Shown here piece by piece: positions 14,757 to 23,533 of a DNA stretch of 51,562 nucleotides. The stretch comes from Gp7-AA6 sp036001245 (GTDB taxonomy: Bacteria > Acidobacteriota > Thermoanaerobaculia > UBA5066 > Gp7-AA6). Where the stretch lies: assembly GCA_036001245.1 (NCBI GenBank), contig DASYUL010000047.1, positions 1 through 51,562 on the forward strand, written 5' to 3'. The notes below the pieces were generated by a model. It ran no database searches and was not told the origin of the DNA. It saw only the letters and a program-made list of their open reading frames with translations. The translations under genes were made by a program, and so were the position numbers. Every line of letters starts with the position of its first letter. Within the stretch, counting starts at the first letter, position 1.

Positions 14757-15863
14757 AGAATCGCGGTCGATGCGCGCGCTCTTCTGGGCCAGAGTACGGG
14801 CATCGGGACGTACACCCGCGGGATCGCCCTCGCCCTGGCGGCGCGCGGCGGCCTCGAGGTGGGTCTCTTCACGCCACGAAAGATCTCCGACCCACCGCCC
14901 TGCGACGGGGCGCTCACCCTCCATGCCGATCGCCATCGCTTCGGGACGGTGTGGCTCCAGACGACCCTGCCCGGGCGCGCATCCGCATGGCGCGCAGACG
15001 CGCTGCTCGCGGCGCTGACCATCGGACCCGCCCGAGGCGACACACCGTTCGTCTCGGTCGTCCACGACCTGACGGCGATCACGCACCCGGAGTGGCACGC
15101 CGCCCGGACGCTGATCGGCTTTCTCCCGCTCTGGGAGGCAACCGTGGACCGGGCCTCGCGTTTCCTCTGCGTCTCCGAGACGACGGCGCGCGAACTCGCA
15201 AGTCGCTATCCCGAGACCCGCGGGCGGGTGACCGTCGCTCGAAACGGCGTGGATCCGGAGTTCACTCCGCTTTCCGACGGGGCGGGCGCCGAGAGGACGC
15301 GCCGCCGCTTCGCCGGAGGGAGGCGATACATCCTCTACCTCGGGACGCTCGAGCCGAGGAAGAACGTCGAGACGCTCGTCGCCGCCTGCGAGCGTCTCTG
15401 GGCGCGGCGGCGGGCGCGGCCGGACCTCGTGCTCGCCGGGGGCGCAGGATGGAAGTCCTCGACGCTCCACAGTCGCATCGCGCACTCCCCCTTCCGCGAC
15501 AAGATCCACGTGGCCGGTTACGCCCCGCGGTCCGTGGCGGTCGACCTCTACCGCGCCGCGGACGTCTTCGTGTACCCGTCGCTCGCGGAGGGCTTCGGGC
15601 TGCCGGTCGCCGAGGCGATGGCGTGCGGAATACCGGTGGTCGCCTCCGACATCGAAGCGCTGCGCGAGGTCGGCGGCGCCGCGGTCACATTCGTTCCTCC
15701 CCGCGACGCGGCGGCGTTCGCGCTCGAGATCGAACGGGCGCTCGAGGACGATGCGACGCGACGCATGCTCAGCGAGGCCGGCCCGCGCCGGGCGGCCCTC
15801 TTCACGTGGACGGACGCCGCCGAGCGCACCGCGACGGTGCTCGCGGAGGCGGCTGCCGCATGA
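14754..15863 (+). CDS. GT4-family glycosyltransferase
   Basis: 369 residues from the ATG of MRIAVDARALLG. The N-terminal part has the donor/acceptor loop STGIGTYTRGIALAL; the C-terminal half has RYILYLGTLEPRKNVETL and the nucleotide-sugar motif EGFGLPVAEAMACGIPVVASD, both marks of GT4 (GT-B fold) enzymes. It transfers a sugar, probably to a lipid-linked polysaccharide intermediate; the sugar is not predictable. No ribosome site is visible because the 21-bp repeat abuts the start. An in-frame ATG at 14667 would add a 29-residue repeat-encoded (IASPA) extension. It overlaps the next gene as ATGA. Confidence 0.9.
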   Translation: MRIAVDARALLGQSTGIGTYTRGIALALAARGGLEVGLFTPRKISDPPPCDGALTLHADRHRFGTVWLQTTLPGRASAWRADALLAALTIGPARGDTPFVSVVHDLTAITHPEWHAARTLIGFLPLWEATVDRASRFLCVSETTARELASRYPETRGRVTVARNGVDPEFTPLSDGAGAERTRRRFAGGRRYILYLGTLEPRKNVETLVAACERLWARRRARPDLVLAGGAGWKSSTLHSRIAHSPFRDKIHVAGYAPRSVAVDLYRAADVFVYPSLAEGFGLPVAEAMACGIPVVASDIEALREVGGAAVTFVPPRDAAAFALEIERALEDDATRRMLSEAGPRRAALFTWTDAAERTATVLAEAAAA

Positions 15864-17032
15864 GCGCGCCCCTTCCGACGATCGGAATCGACGCGCGCAA
15901 GTTGAAGGACTTCGGGATCGGCTCGTACATCCGCAACCTCCTCGAGGCGATCTCCCGGCGCCCGGAGGCGCAACGATTCCGGTTCCGGGTTTACGCGCGG
16001 CGCGCCGATCGGGACGTCATGCCCCCGCTCGCGGCCAATTTCGAGGTCGTGGAGGAGGACTCCCCGGGCTATTCGCTCGCCGAGCTCACCCGGTTCGCGT
16101 TCCGGCTCTTCCGGGACCGGCTCGATCTGTTCCACGCCACGCATTACGTGCTTCCGCCTCTTCGGAGCCGCGCGGTCGTGACGATTCACGACATCATCCA
16201 CCTGCTCTACCCGCAGTTCCTTCCCAGCCGCGCCGCGCTCGTCTACGCGCGCGTCATGATCCGGCGCGCGCTCCGCCGGGCGGATCGCATCATCACGGTG
16301 TCCTACAACAGCAAGCGGGACCTCGTGGACTACTTCGGCATCGTGCCCGCGCGCGTGGACGTTATCTACAACGGCGTGTCGCCCCGATTCTGCTCGGACG
16401 TTTCGGAGGAGGACCGCTTGCGGGTGGCGGCGAAGTACGGGCTCCGCCGGCCATACCTGCTGTTCCTCGGGGGGGAGAAGCCGCACAAGAACGTGCAGAA
16501 CGTCGTCCGCGCTTTCGGCGAAGCCCGGCGGATGCGTCCGGACCTCCCGCACGTGCTCGCCCTCGCCGGGCCGATGCCGAAGAACAGCGCCCGCATCGAC
16601 GCGCTGGTGGCCGCCCTCGACCTCGGTCCCGCGATCGCGCGGCCGGGACTCATCGACGAGCAGGATCTGCCCGGGCTCCTCTCCGGTGCGGACGTCCTCC
16701 TCTACCCCACCCTCTACGAGGGATTCGGACTGCCGGTCGTCGAGGCCATGGCGTGCGGGACGCCGGTGCTGACGTCCTCGACCTCGGCGCTGCAGGAGAT
16801 CGCGGGGGGCTACTCGTACCTCGTCGATCCGCTCGACGTCGACGCGATCGCGAGAGGCATCGTCGAGCTCGCGACCGATCCGAAGGTCCGCGCGGATTTC
16901 GTCGAGCTCGGAAGGAAGCGCGCGCTCGACTTTTCCTGGGACAAGGCGGCGGAGAGGACCCTCGAGGTCTATGCGGAGGCGCTCGCGGGACACGGAACAC
17001 GGAACATGGAACACGGAACACGGGCGAAATGA
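15860..17032 (+). CDS. GT4-family glycosyltransferase
   Basis: 390 residues. IGIDARKLKDFGIGSYIRNLLEAI at the start, a GT4 linker region YLLFLGGEKPHKNVQNV, and the motif EGFGLPVVEAMACGTPVLTSS. It is a paralogue of the preceding gene and likely the next transferase of the same polysaccharide. Starts and ends by ATGA overlaps with its neighbours. The last dozen or so residues, GHGTRNMEHGTRAK, are not protein-like: they are encoded by a GGAACACGG repeat that has been read through. Confidence 0.9.
   Translation: MSAPLPTIGIDARKLKDFGIGSYIRNLLEAISRRPEAQRFRFRVYARRADRDVMPPLAANFEVVEEDSPGYSLAELTRFAFRLFRDRLDLFHATHYVLPPLRSRAVVTIHDIIHLLYPQFLPSRAALVYARVMIRRALRRADRIITVSYNSKRDLVDYFGIVPARVDVIYNGVSPRFCSDVSEEDRLRVAAKYGLRRPYLLFLGGEKPHKNVQNVVRAFGEARRMRPDLPHVLALAGPMPKNSARIDALVAALDLGPAIARPGLIDEQDLPGLLSGADVLLYPTLYEGFGLPVVEAMACGTPVLTSSTSALQEIAGGYSYLVDPLDVDAIARGIVELATDPKVRADFVELGRKRALDFSWDKAAERTLEVYAEALAGHGTRNMEHGTRAK
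16989..17023. repeat. GGAACACGG word repeat at the 3' end of the second glycosyltransferase gene
   Basis: Four copies of (C)GGAACACGG with one changed to GGAACATGG, ending 6 nt before the next gene's ATG. It is translated as HGTRNMEHGTR. Confidence 0.85.
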
Positions 17033-18138
17033 AAACTGCCGTCGTTCACGACTGGCTGAACGGAATGCGCGGCGGCGAGAAGGTGCTCGAGGCGATCCTT
17101 CCGCTCGTCCCGAACCCCACGATCTTCACGCTCTTTCACGTGCCCGGTTCGGTCTCGCGCGAGATCGAACGGTATCCGATCCGGGCGTCGGGGCTGAACC
17201 GACTTCCGCTGGCGCGCCGCCGGTACCGCCATTACCTTCCGCTCTACCCGCGCGCGATCGAGTCGTTCGATCTCGCCAGCTTCGACCTCGTCGTTTCCTC
17301 TTCGCACTGCGTCGCGAAAGGCGCGATCGCCCGCGACGGAACGCCCCACCTCTGCTACTGCCATACGCCCGTGCGGTACGCCTACGAGCAGTTCGACGTG
17401 TACTTCCCCCGCGGTGCGACGCGCTTCTGGTCCGCGAAGAAGTCGATCATCGGCCGCCTTCGCCGCTGGGACCAGGCGACCGCGGACCGCCCGACGCGCT
17501 ATCTCGCGAACTCCACGGCGGTGGCCGATCGGATCCGGCGGCACTACGGGCGCGACTCGACCGTCGTTCATCCGCCCGTCGACGTCGAGTTCTTCCACGG
17601 GTCGAACGCGGGACGCGACGACTTCCTCCTCGCGGTCGGCTCTCTCGTTCCCTACAAGCGGTACGACCTCGCCATCGCGGCCGCGCGGCGGCTCGAGCGC
17701 CCGCTCGTCATCGTCGGGAAGGGGCCGGAGGAGCGCCGCCTCCGCGCTCTGGCGCCGTCCTCCGTACGAATCGTGTCGGGCGTCGACCCGGAGGCGCTGC
17801 GGGAGCTCTACCGGACCTGCCACGCTTTCGTCCAGCCGGGAGAGGAGGACTTCGGCATTTCGCTCGTGGAGGCGCTCGCCTGCGGGGCACCGGTCGCGGC
17901 CCTCGGACGCGGTGGGGCGCGAGACACCGTCCGGCACGGCGAGAACGGTTTTCTGTCCGTCGAGGACACCGCGGAGGCGCTCGCCTCGGCGGTCGAGAAC
18001 CTCTCGCGTATCTCCTTCGATTACACTGCCGTGCGCGCGACGGCGCTGCCGTTCGCGCGCGACCGGTTCGACCGGGAGTTTGACCGAGCGATCTCCGACG
18101 TGCTGCAAATCCGACACGGCCGGGAGTCCCGCCAATGA
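17029..18138 (+). CDS. GT4-family glycosyltransferase (WbaZ-like)
   Basis: 369 residues. MKTAVVHDWLNGMRGGEKVLEAI is the WbaZ-type opening of GT4 mannosyl/glycosyltransferases, CHTPVRYAYEQFDVYF is the conserved middle, and EEDFGISLVEALACGAPVAALGRGG holds the E-x7-E nucleotide-sugar motif. With manC nearby (23530-24525) a mannose substrate is plausible but not shown. Starts by ATGA overlap with the previous gene and ends by ATGA overlap with the sugar-transferase gene. Confidence 0.9.
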   Translation: MKTAVVHDWLNGMRGGEKVLEAILPLVPNPTIFTLFHVPGSVSREIERYPIRASGLNRLPLARRRYRHYLPLYPRAIESFDLASFDLVVSSSHCVAKGAIARDGTPHLCYCHTPVRYAYEQFDVYFPRGATRFWSAKKSIIGRLRRWDQATADRPTRYLANSTAVADRIRRHYGRDSTVVHPPVDVEFFHGSNAGRDDFLLAVGSLVPYKRYDLAIAAARRLERPLVIVGKGPEERRLRALAPSSVRIVSGVDPEALRELYRTCHAFVQPGEEDFGISLVEALACGAPVAALGRGGARDTVRHGENGFLSVEDTAEALASAVENLSRISFDYTAVRATALPFARDRFDREFDRAISDVLQIRHGRESRQ

Positions 18139-19547
18139 GGCCCGGCGACATTCACCGATCGAACCGGCGGCTCGCTGCGCTCTTCCTCGCCTGCGACCTC
18201 ACGGCGACCTTCGTGGCGCTCGCCGGCGCCTACTGGCTGCGGTTCGAGGCCGAAGTCATCCCGGTCACCAAGGGGGTGCCGCCGGTCTCCGGATACCTGC
18301 GCCTCTTCCCGTTCATCGCCGTCCTTTGGCCCCTCGTCTACTACTTTCACGGCCTCTACCAGGTCCGCCGCAACCGCTCGAGCGTCGAGGAGGGTTTCGC
18401 CGTCCTCGTCGCGACGGCGCTCGCGACCCTCCTGCTGATCGGGATCACGACGTTTTCCCGCGGGTTCGACTATTCGCGCGCGGTCCTCGTCCTGTTCTTC
18501 GCCTCCGACGTCCTCCTCGTCTTCGCGGGAAGGACGGCGATCCGTCGCTATCTCGAAGAGGCGTGGCGCCACGGCTACGGCGTTCGGCGGGTGCTCGTCG
18601 TTGGGGCCGGAAGGCTCGGCCGCGCCGTCGTCGACAAGCTCGCCGAGCACCCGGAGGCGGGGCTGCGCGCGATCGCTTTCGTCGACGATGATCCGGGCAA
18701 GCAGGGTCTCGCCTATCGCGGCGTACCGGTGGTCGGAGACACCGCGGACGCCGCGCGAATCGTCGAGAGCCGCCGGGTCGATGCCGTGTTCCTCGCGCTG
18801 CCGCTCGAGGCCCATCGCGCGATGCTCTCGGTGCTGAAGAACGTCGCACGCACCGTCGCGGACGTGCGGGTCGTGCCCGACCTCCTCCAGTACATCACCT
18901 TCCGCGCGGGGGTCGAAGACCTCGACGGGCTTCCGGTCGTCCACCTGACGCAGGTGCCCCTGACCGGCTGGATGAGCCTCGTCAAGCGCTCGCTCGATCT
19001 CGCGATCGCCGCGACCGCCCTCGTTCTGCTCTCCCCGCTCTTCGCCGCGATCGCGCTCGCGATTCGCTTGACAGGCAGACCAATCTTTTATCGACAATCT
19101 CGGATGGGCCTCGACGGACGTCCGTTCGAGATCGTGAAGTTCCGCTCGATGCGGCACGGAGCCGAGGACGAGCTCGGGCCGACGTGGGCGGCGCCGGACG
19201 ACCCGAGGCGGACGCGCGTGGGCCGGTTCCTGCGGCGCTGGAGCCTGGACGAGCTGCCGCAGCTCGTCAACGTGGTCAAAGGCGAGATGTCGCTCGTCGG
19301 CCCGCGCCCCGAGCGGCCCGAGTTCGTGCGCGAGTTCAAGGAGAAGTTCCCGCAGTACATGCTTCGCCACCGCGTGCGCGCCGGAATGACCGGCTGGGCG
19401 CAGGTGAACGGGTGGCGGGGCGCGACCAGTCTCGCGAAGCGCATCGAGTACGACCTCTACTACATCGAGAACTGGTCGCTCGCGCTGGACGTCAAGATCC
19501 TGTGGCTGACCGTGCGCTACGGGCTGCGCCACCGCAACGCGTACTGA
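18135..19547 (+). CDS. Undecaprenyl-phosphate glycosylphosphotransferase (WcaJ type)
   Basis: 470 residues. Four N-terminal membrane segments (about 14-32, 50-70, 85-105, 118-135) come first, then a Rossmann-like CoA-binding domain with VLVVGAGRLGRAVVDKL (about 155-171), a fifth hydrophobic segment (about 290-315) and the catalytic sugar-transferase domain with GRPFEIVKFRSM, WSLDELPQLVNVVKGEMSLVGPRP and GWAQVNGWRG. This is the PglC/WcaJ polyprenol-phosphate sugar-1-phosphate transferase family: it links the first sugar to the carrier and starts repeat-unit synthesis. Last of a four-gene operon; no flippase or polymerase is in the window. Confidence 0.94.
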   Translation: MRPGDIHRSNRRLAALFLACDLTATFVALAGAYWLRFEAEVIPVTKGVPPVSGYLRLFPFIAVLWPLVYYFHGLYQVRRNRSSVEEGFAVLVATALATLLLIGITTFSRGFDYSRAVLVLFFASDVLLVFAGRTAIRRYLEEAWRHGYGVRRVLVVGAGRLGRAVVDKLAEHPEAGLRAIAFVDDDPGKQGLAYRGVPVVGDTADAARIVESRRVDAVFLALPLEAHRAMLSVLKNVARTVADVRVVPDLLQYITFRAGVEDLDGLPVVHLTQVPLTGWMSLVKRSLDLAIAATALVLLSPLFAAIALAIRLTGRPIFYRQSRMGLDGRPFEIVKFRSMRHGAEDELGPTWAAPDDPRRTRVGRFLRRWSLDELPQLVNVVKGEMSLVGPRPERPEFVREFKEKFPQYMLRHRVRAGMTGWAQVNGWRGATSLAKRIEYDLYYIENWSLALDVKILWLTVRYGLRHRNAY

Positions 19548-19551
19548 ATGT

Positions 19552-19579
19552 GGATCTGACCCCTGCGGGGTCGAGATCC
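19552..19579. terminator. Strong hairpin between convergent operons (palindromic TCTGACCCC repeat)
   Basis: GGATCTGACCCC-TGC-GGGGTCGAGATCC pairs over 12 bp with one bulged G. It lies 5 nt after the sugar-transferase stop and 3 nt before the transglutaminase stop on the other strand, so it can end both transcripts, though it has no T-run. It is a copy of the family at 13787-13868. Confidence 0.6.
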
Positions 19580-19582
19580 GGG

Positions 19583-21589
19583 CTAGGCGAGCTTCTTCAG
19601 CCTCCGCAAACGCTCCCGGAGCTCCCGCGCCGTTCCCGGCTCGGTCGAGCGGCCGCCGAACGCGTTCTCGCAATATGCCTCGACGACGGCGCGCGCGTCG
19701 TCCGCGGACGCCGGCGCGGAAACCTCGAAGAGGCGGGCGACCTCCGCCGGCGCGACGCCGGGTCCGACGCTCCCGACGCGCTTCGCGAGAAGGCGGCGCA
19801 GCGCGAGATAGGCGCGGGTCGCCGGGGGAATGCCCGGGCGGCGAGAGATCCCGCGCGCGGCCAGGAGACCGAGCACGGCGAGCGCAAAGAGAACGATCGC
19901 GACCTTCGCGCCGCCCGGCAGGACGCCGGTCGGTCTTCCCTTCCAGAACGACATCGAGTGCGCCGCGTTCGAGAAGGAGTCGCGGAAGGCCTCGGTCAGC
20001 TGGAGCTGGTCGCCCGAGTCGAAGCCGAGGATCCGGCGGTCGTAGAAGAGCTCGACCTCCCGTCCGACCGTCACGAGCCGCCTCCACCACGCCACACGCG
20101 AGGTCGCCGGTGGCACCCCCGCCGGCGGCGTCGGCTCCACCACCTGGAAACCCGTGCCGTCGAGCTCGGCCTCGACCCAGGCATGGAGGTTCGCTCCCCG
20201 AACGACGATCGAGTCGGAGAGCGCTCCGACCTCGCCGCCGTAGGAGCCGGTGACGAGGCGAGCGGGCACTCCGCGCGCCGCGAGCATCATCGCGGCGGCC
20301 GAGGCGAAGTACTCGCAGTGCCCGGCCTTCGAGCTGAGCAGGAAGTTGCCGACCGGATCGCCCGTCCCTTTCGGGGGGTCGAGCGTGTAAATGAAACCCC
20401 TGCGGAAGTGACCGACGATGCGCGCGGCGATCTCCGTCGGCGCCGTGAGGTCCCCGGTCAGCTTCCAGGCGTACTCGGCGACCGTGGGGGGAATGATCGA
20501 GGGATCGATCGCGACCGCTCCCGATCCGCGCACCGGCACCTTGCCGACGGACACCTCGTAGCGAACCGTCGCGCGACTCGAGGAGGCCTGCACGGTCCCG
20601 TCGGCGAGCAGCAGCGGACGGCCGCGCTCAACGCGCAGGTGCGTGCTCCGGTACGGGAGAAAGAGAAATCCGCTCCCGAAGAGGTTCTCGTCGGCCGACA
20701 TGCGGGCGAACCGATCCTCGTCGGGAAGCGCGTCGCCGGTCACGAGCTTCACCCCCGACGGCCCCCGGATCTCCCGGCCCGCGCGCGCGCTTCGCGTCCA
20801 GACGCCGTTCCGGTACTGCGTGAAAACGGCTTCTCGCAGCCGCAGGAGCTCGGGGAAGGCAACCGGGGGATCCACGGAGAGGCGGAGCACGACGCGGTCG
20901 CTCCTTTTGGCGCCGCCGAACGAATCGAGATCGACGCGGTCGGTTGCTACCGCCGTCGAAAAGGAGTCCTCGAACCGAAGCGGTGAGAGCGCAAAAGGAC
21001 CGTGCAGCCGCGGCAGAAAGAAAAAGAGCGGCGCGGTCAGAAGGCCGCCCACGATGATCGCCGCCGCCGACAGCCCGGGGGTCGGGATCGCTTTCAGGAC
21101 GCGTAGCGGCGGCCCTTCCTCGAAGTCGGCGAGAACGGCCAGGCGGCCGAGCGTGCGGAACGCCAGGACGGCCATGACGGCGGCGTACAGGAGAGAGAGA
21201 ACGTGGGTCGACGAGGAGAGCGCCGCGAGAACGATGAGAAAGATCACGAGCAATGCCGTCCGCGCCTCCGACGGCCTCTTCAGCGACGCGAGCTTTGCGA
21301 TCGCCGTGAAGAGAAGAAGGTGCGAGACCGAGCGCAGGAGGCCAGGCCGCAGCATGGCCGTCTCGACGCCGAGCCAGAAGAAATACGAAAGCCCGATGGT
21401 GTTCAGGACCGCGTCGGAGAGCCGGACGGGCCGCCCGGCGCGCGCCCGCAGGAACAGGAGGATGAGCGCGGCCTCGTAGAGCGTGATCGCGATCCCCGAG
21501 GCGCCACGCGTCCAGAAGAGCGGCAAGGGCGCGAGCAGCGCCGGCGGGCCGAGAACCAGGAGATACGCGCGCCGGAGCTCCGCGGGCAT
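19583..21589 (-). CDS. TgpA-like transglutaminase membrane protein (DUF3488 + transglutaminase)
   Basis: About 668 residues. At least six N-terminal membrane segments (to about residue 180), then a periplasmic transglutaminase-fold domain with AGHCEYFASAAAMMLAARGVPARLVTG (Cys) and RGANLHAWVEAEL (His), then a C-terminal membrane segment (about 575-595) and a cytoplasmic DUF4129-like tail. The third catalytic position, normally Asp in 'VDPTP', is Glu here (QVVEPTPP). The partners DUF58 and MoxR are directly upstream, the common three-gene set of unknown or protease-linked function. The ATG at 21589 has a GAGGA site 8 nt upstream; a GTG at 21604 overlapping the DUF58 stop is the alternative. Confidence 0.88.
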   Translation of the reverse strand: MPAELRRAYLLVLGPPALLAPLPLFWTRGASGIAITLYEAALILLFLRARAGRPVRLSDAVLNTIGLSYFFWLGVETAMLRPGLLRSVSHLLLFTAIAKLASLKRPSEARTALLVIFLIVLAALSSSTHVLSLLYAAVMAVLAFRTLGRLAVLADFEEGPPLRVLKAIPTPGLSAAAIIVGGLLTAPLFFFLPRLHGPFALSPLRFEDSFSTAVATDRVDLDSFGGAKRSDRVVLRLSVDPPVAFPELLRLREAVFTQYRNGVWTRSARAGREIRGPSGVKLVTGDALPDEDRFARMSADENLFGSGFLFLPYRSTHLRVERGRPLLLADGTVQASSSRATVRYEVSVGKVPVRGSGAVAIDPSIIPPTVAEYAWKLTGDLTAPTEIAARIVGHFRRGFIYTLDPPKGTGDPVGNFLLSSKAGHCEYFASAAAMMLAARGVPARLVTGSYGGEVGALSDSIVVRGANLHAWVEAELDGTGFQVVEPTPPAGVPPATSRVAWWRRLVTVGREVELFYDRRILGFDSGDQLQLTEAFRDSFSNAAHSMSFWKGRPTGVLPGGAKVAIVLFALAVLGLLAARGISRRPGIPPATRAYLALRRLLAKRVGSVGPGVAPAEVARLFEVSAPASADDARAVVEAYCENAFGGRSTEPGTARELRERLRRLKKLA

Positions 21590-21600
21590 CCCGGGGGTCC

Positions 21601-22587
21601 TCACGTGATCACCAGCCGATGATCGCTCCGGCGCAGCGGTGGGAAGGCGGGAGCCTCGTCCCGCCGGACCGGCTCGAGTCTGGCGAGCGCTTCCAGGATC
21701 GGAATTCGCTGGCGGCGGCCGGCGCGCGGCGGAATTTTGATCCCGCGCGACGTGAACCCGACCTCCGCGCCGCGAGAAAGGAGCATCAGCGCCTGCCCCG
21801 CGCAGAACGAGACCGCCTTCTCGAGCCGCTCGAGCGCCGCGGGATCGGCCGGGTCCTCGAGCGCGTTGTCGACGACGAGAAAGACCGAGCGATCCCGTTC
21901 GGCCTCGCGCTCCCGGACGATCCACCTCCTCATGCGCGCCGACTGCTTCCAGTGGAGGTCCCGCGGGTCGTCTCCCGAAACGAAGTCGCGCAGCGTGCGG
22001 ATCTCCGCGCCGCCGCCGCGACGACGCGGGTGAGGGCGGCCTCCCCGCGCGTCTTCGGGCGGCACGTCGGCCACGGCGCTCGCCTGGGGGAGGGGAAAGA
22101 CGACGATCTCGTTCGCGACGGTCGCGCGCCGATACTTTCGGAAGAGCCCGATCGGGAATCGTGAGAGGAGGCCGGCGTCCGCGTCCCGGAAGACGCCACG
22201 TCTGCGAAACACCGCTTCGACGACGACCTCGCGCGACTCGCCGGCCTTCAGCGGGTCGATCCAGAGCGGCCCGGGCAGCGACTCGTGGAGAAAGAAGAGC
22301 GCCTGGGCGGTACCGGCGGAGAGCTCGTTCACGAGCCGGAGCTTCAGGAGCGACGGGCGCGTCGCGACGATCTCGCCGAGCGGCTCGATCTCACAGCGCA
22401 CTCCGCGAACGTTTCGCCGCGAGAGCAGTCCGGACACGGCCATCCCCGCGAGAAGCCCCGCGAGCACGAGGTACAGGCCGTTGTTGCCCGTGTTCGTCGC
22501 CGCGATCGCGACGACGACACACATCAGGATGTATCCAAGACCGAAGTTCGTGACCCGAACACCCCAGTCGGGGATGAGGCGCGTCAT
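21601..22587 (-). CDS. DUF58 family protein
   Basis: 328 residues. Two N-terminal membrane segments (about 15-35 and 40-55: LGYILMCVVVAIAAT, LYLVLAGLLAGMAVSGLL), a beta-rich middle, and the family signature DFVSGDDPRDLHWKQSARMRRWIVRE near residue 190, then a von Willebrand A-like domain (SVFLVVDNALEDP). DUF58 proteins work with MoxR ATPases and TgpA-like proteins in cell-envelope processes that are poorly understood. 4 bp after the moxR stop. Confidence 0.9.
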   Translation of the reverse strand: MTRLIPDWGVRVTNFGLGYILMCVVVAIAATNTGNNGLYLVLAGLLAGMAVSGLLSRRNVRGVRCEIEPLGEIVATRPSLLKLRLVNELSAGTAQALFFLHESLPGPLWIDPLKAGESREVVVEAVFRRRGVFRDADAGLLSRFPIGLFRKYRRATVANEIVVFPLPQASAVADVPPEDARGGRPHPRRRGGGAEIRTLRDFVSGDDPRDLHWKQSARMRRWIVREREAERDRSVFLVVDNALEDPADPAALERLEKAVSFCAGQALMLLSRGAEVGFTSRGIKIPPRAGRRQRIPILEALARLEPVRRDEAPAFPPLRRSDHRLVIT

Positions 22588-22591
22588 CGGC

Positions 22592-23533
22592 TCACAACGG
22601 GATAGGCACCTGCGCCAGAACTCGCTTGACGAACTCTTTCTCCCGGGCTCCGGCGCCGAAACCGTCGGACGACACCGAGAGGATTCGATGGGCGAGCACC
22701 GACTCGGCGACCGCCTGGGCGTCGTCGGGGGTCGCGTAGTCGCGTCCCTGCACGAGCGCATAGGCCTGCGTCGCCCGATAGAGCGCCTGTGCTCCGCGCG
22801 TCGAGACCGGCAGGCGCAGCTCGCCCGTCTTGCGCGTGGCGGAGACGAGCGCGTGCAGGTAGTCGAGCAGGCGGTCCGCCACGCGAATACTTTCCGCCGC
22901 CTCCTGCAGCTCGAACACCTGCTCGCGCTCGAGCACGGCGGGCAACGTCGCGAGCTCGCGTTCGGTTCCGCCGCGCCGCAGGAGCGCCTTCTCCTCGGCC
23001 TCGGCGGGATATCCGAGAGAGAGACGGAGGAAGAACCGGTCCATCTGCGACTCCGGGAGCGGATAGGTGCCGAGGTACTCGACGGGATTCTGGGTCGCGA
23101 CGACCATGAACGGCAGCGGCAGCTCGCGCCGCTCGGATTCCACGGTGACCGCGCCCTCGTTCATCGCTTCGAGGAGCGCGGATTGAGTCTTGGGGGTCGC
23201 GCGGTTGATCTCGTCGGCCAGCACGATGTTCGCGAAGAGAGGCCCCGCGTGGAACTCGAACCGGTCGCTCGCCGCGTGGAAGACCGAGATGCCGAGCACA
23301 TCGGCCGGCAGGGTGTCGCTCGTGAACTGGATCCGGCGGAAGTCGAGCGAGAGGCTTCGCCCGAGGGCGCGGGCGAGAGTCGTCTTTCCGACGCCCGGGA
23401 CGTCCTCGATCAGGATGTGGCCGCGGGACAGGAGCGCCGTCAGGACGAGATCGATCGTCCGGGTTTCGCCGAAATAAACGCGGCCGACGTTCTCCCGGAG
23501 GCGGGCGAGGTTTGCGGCGCTCGCGAAGGTCAC
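22592..23533 (-). CDS. MoxR-family AAA ATPase
   Basis: 313 residues. Walker A is EDVPGVGKTTLARAL, Walker B is NIVLADEINRATPKTQSALLEAM, followed by VATQNPVEYLGTYPLPESQMDRFF, all standard for MoxR. It is a chaperone-like ATPase thought to insert cofactors or activate partners bearing VWA domains, here most likely the DUF58 protein next door. The start is GTG (GTGACCTTC) and overlaps the manC stop as GTGA. Confidence 0.95.
   Translation of the reverse strand: MTFASAANLARLRENVGRVYFGETRTIDLVLTALLSRGHILIEDVPGVGKTTLARALGRSLSLDFRRIQFTSDTLPADVLGISVFHAASDRFEFHAGPLFANIVLADEINRATPKTQSALLEAMNEGAVTVESERRELPLPFMVVATQNPVEYLGTYPLPESQMDRFFLRLSLGYPAEAEEKALLRRGGTERELATLPAVLEREQVFELQEAAESIRVADRLLDYLHALVSATRKTGELRLPVSTRGAQALYRATQAYALVQGRDYATPDDAQAVAESVLAHRILSVSSDGFGAGAREKEFVKRVLAQVPIPL

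Noticed and set aside
14579..15082. Minus-strand frame reading the 21-bp repeat as GEAMNIAGEAIDVA
   Set aside because: It covers the start of the glycosyltransferase in a non-coding frame; repeats with a length divisible by 3 are open on both strands by chance.
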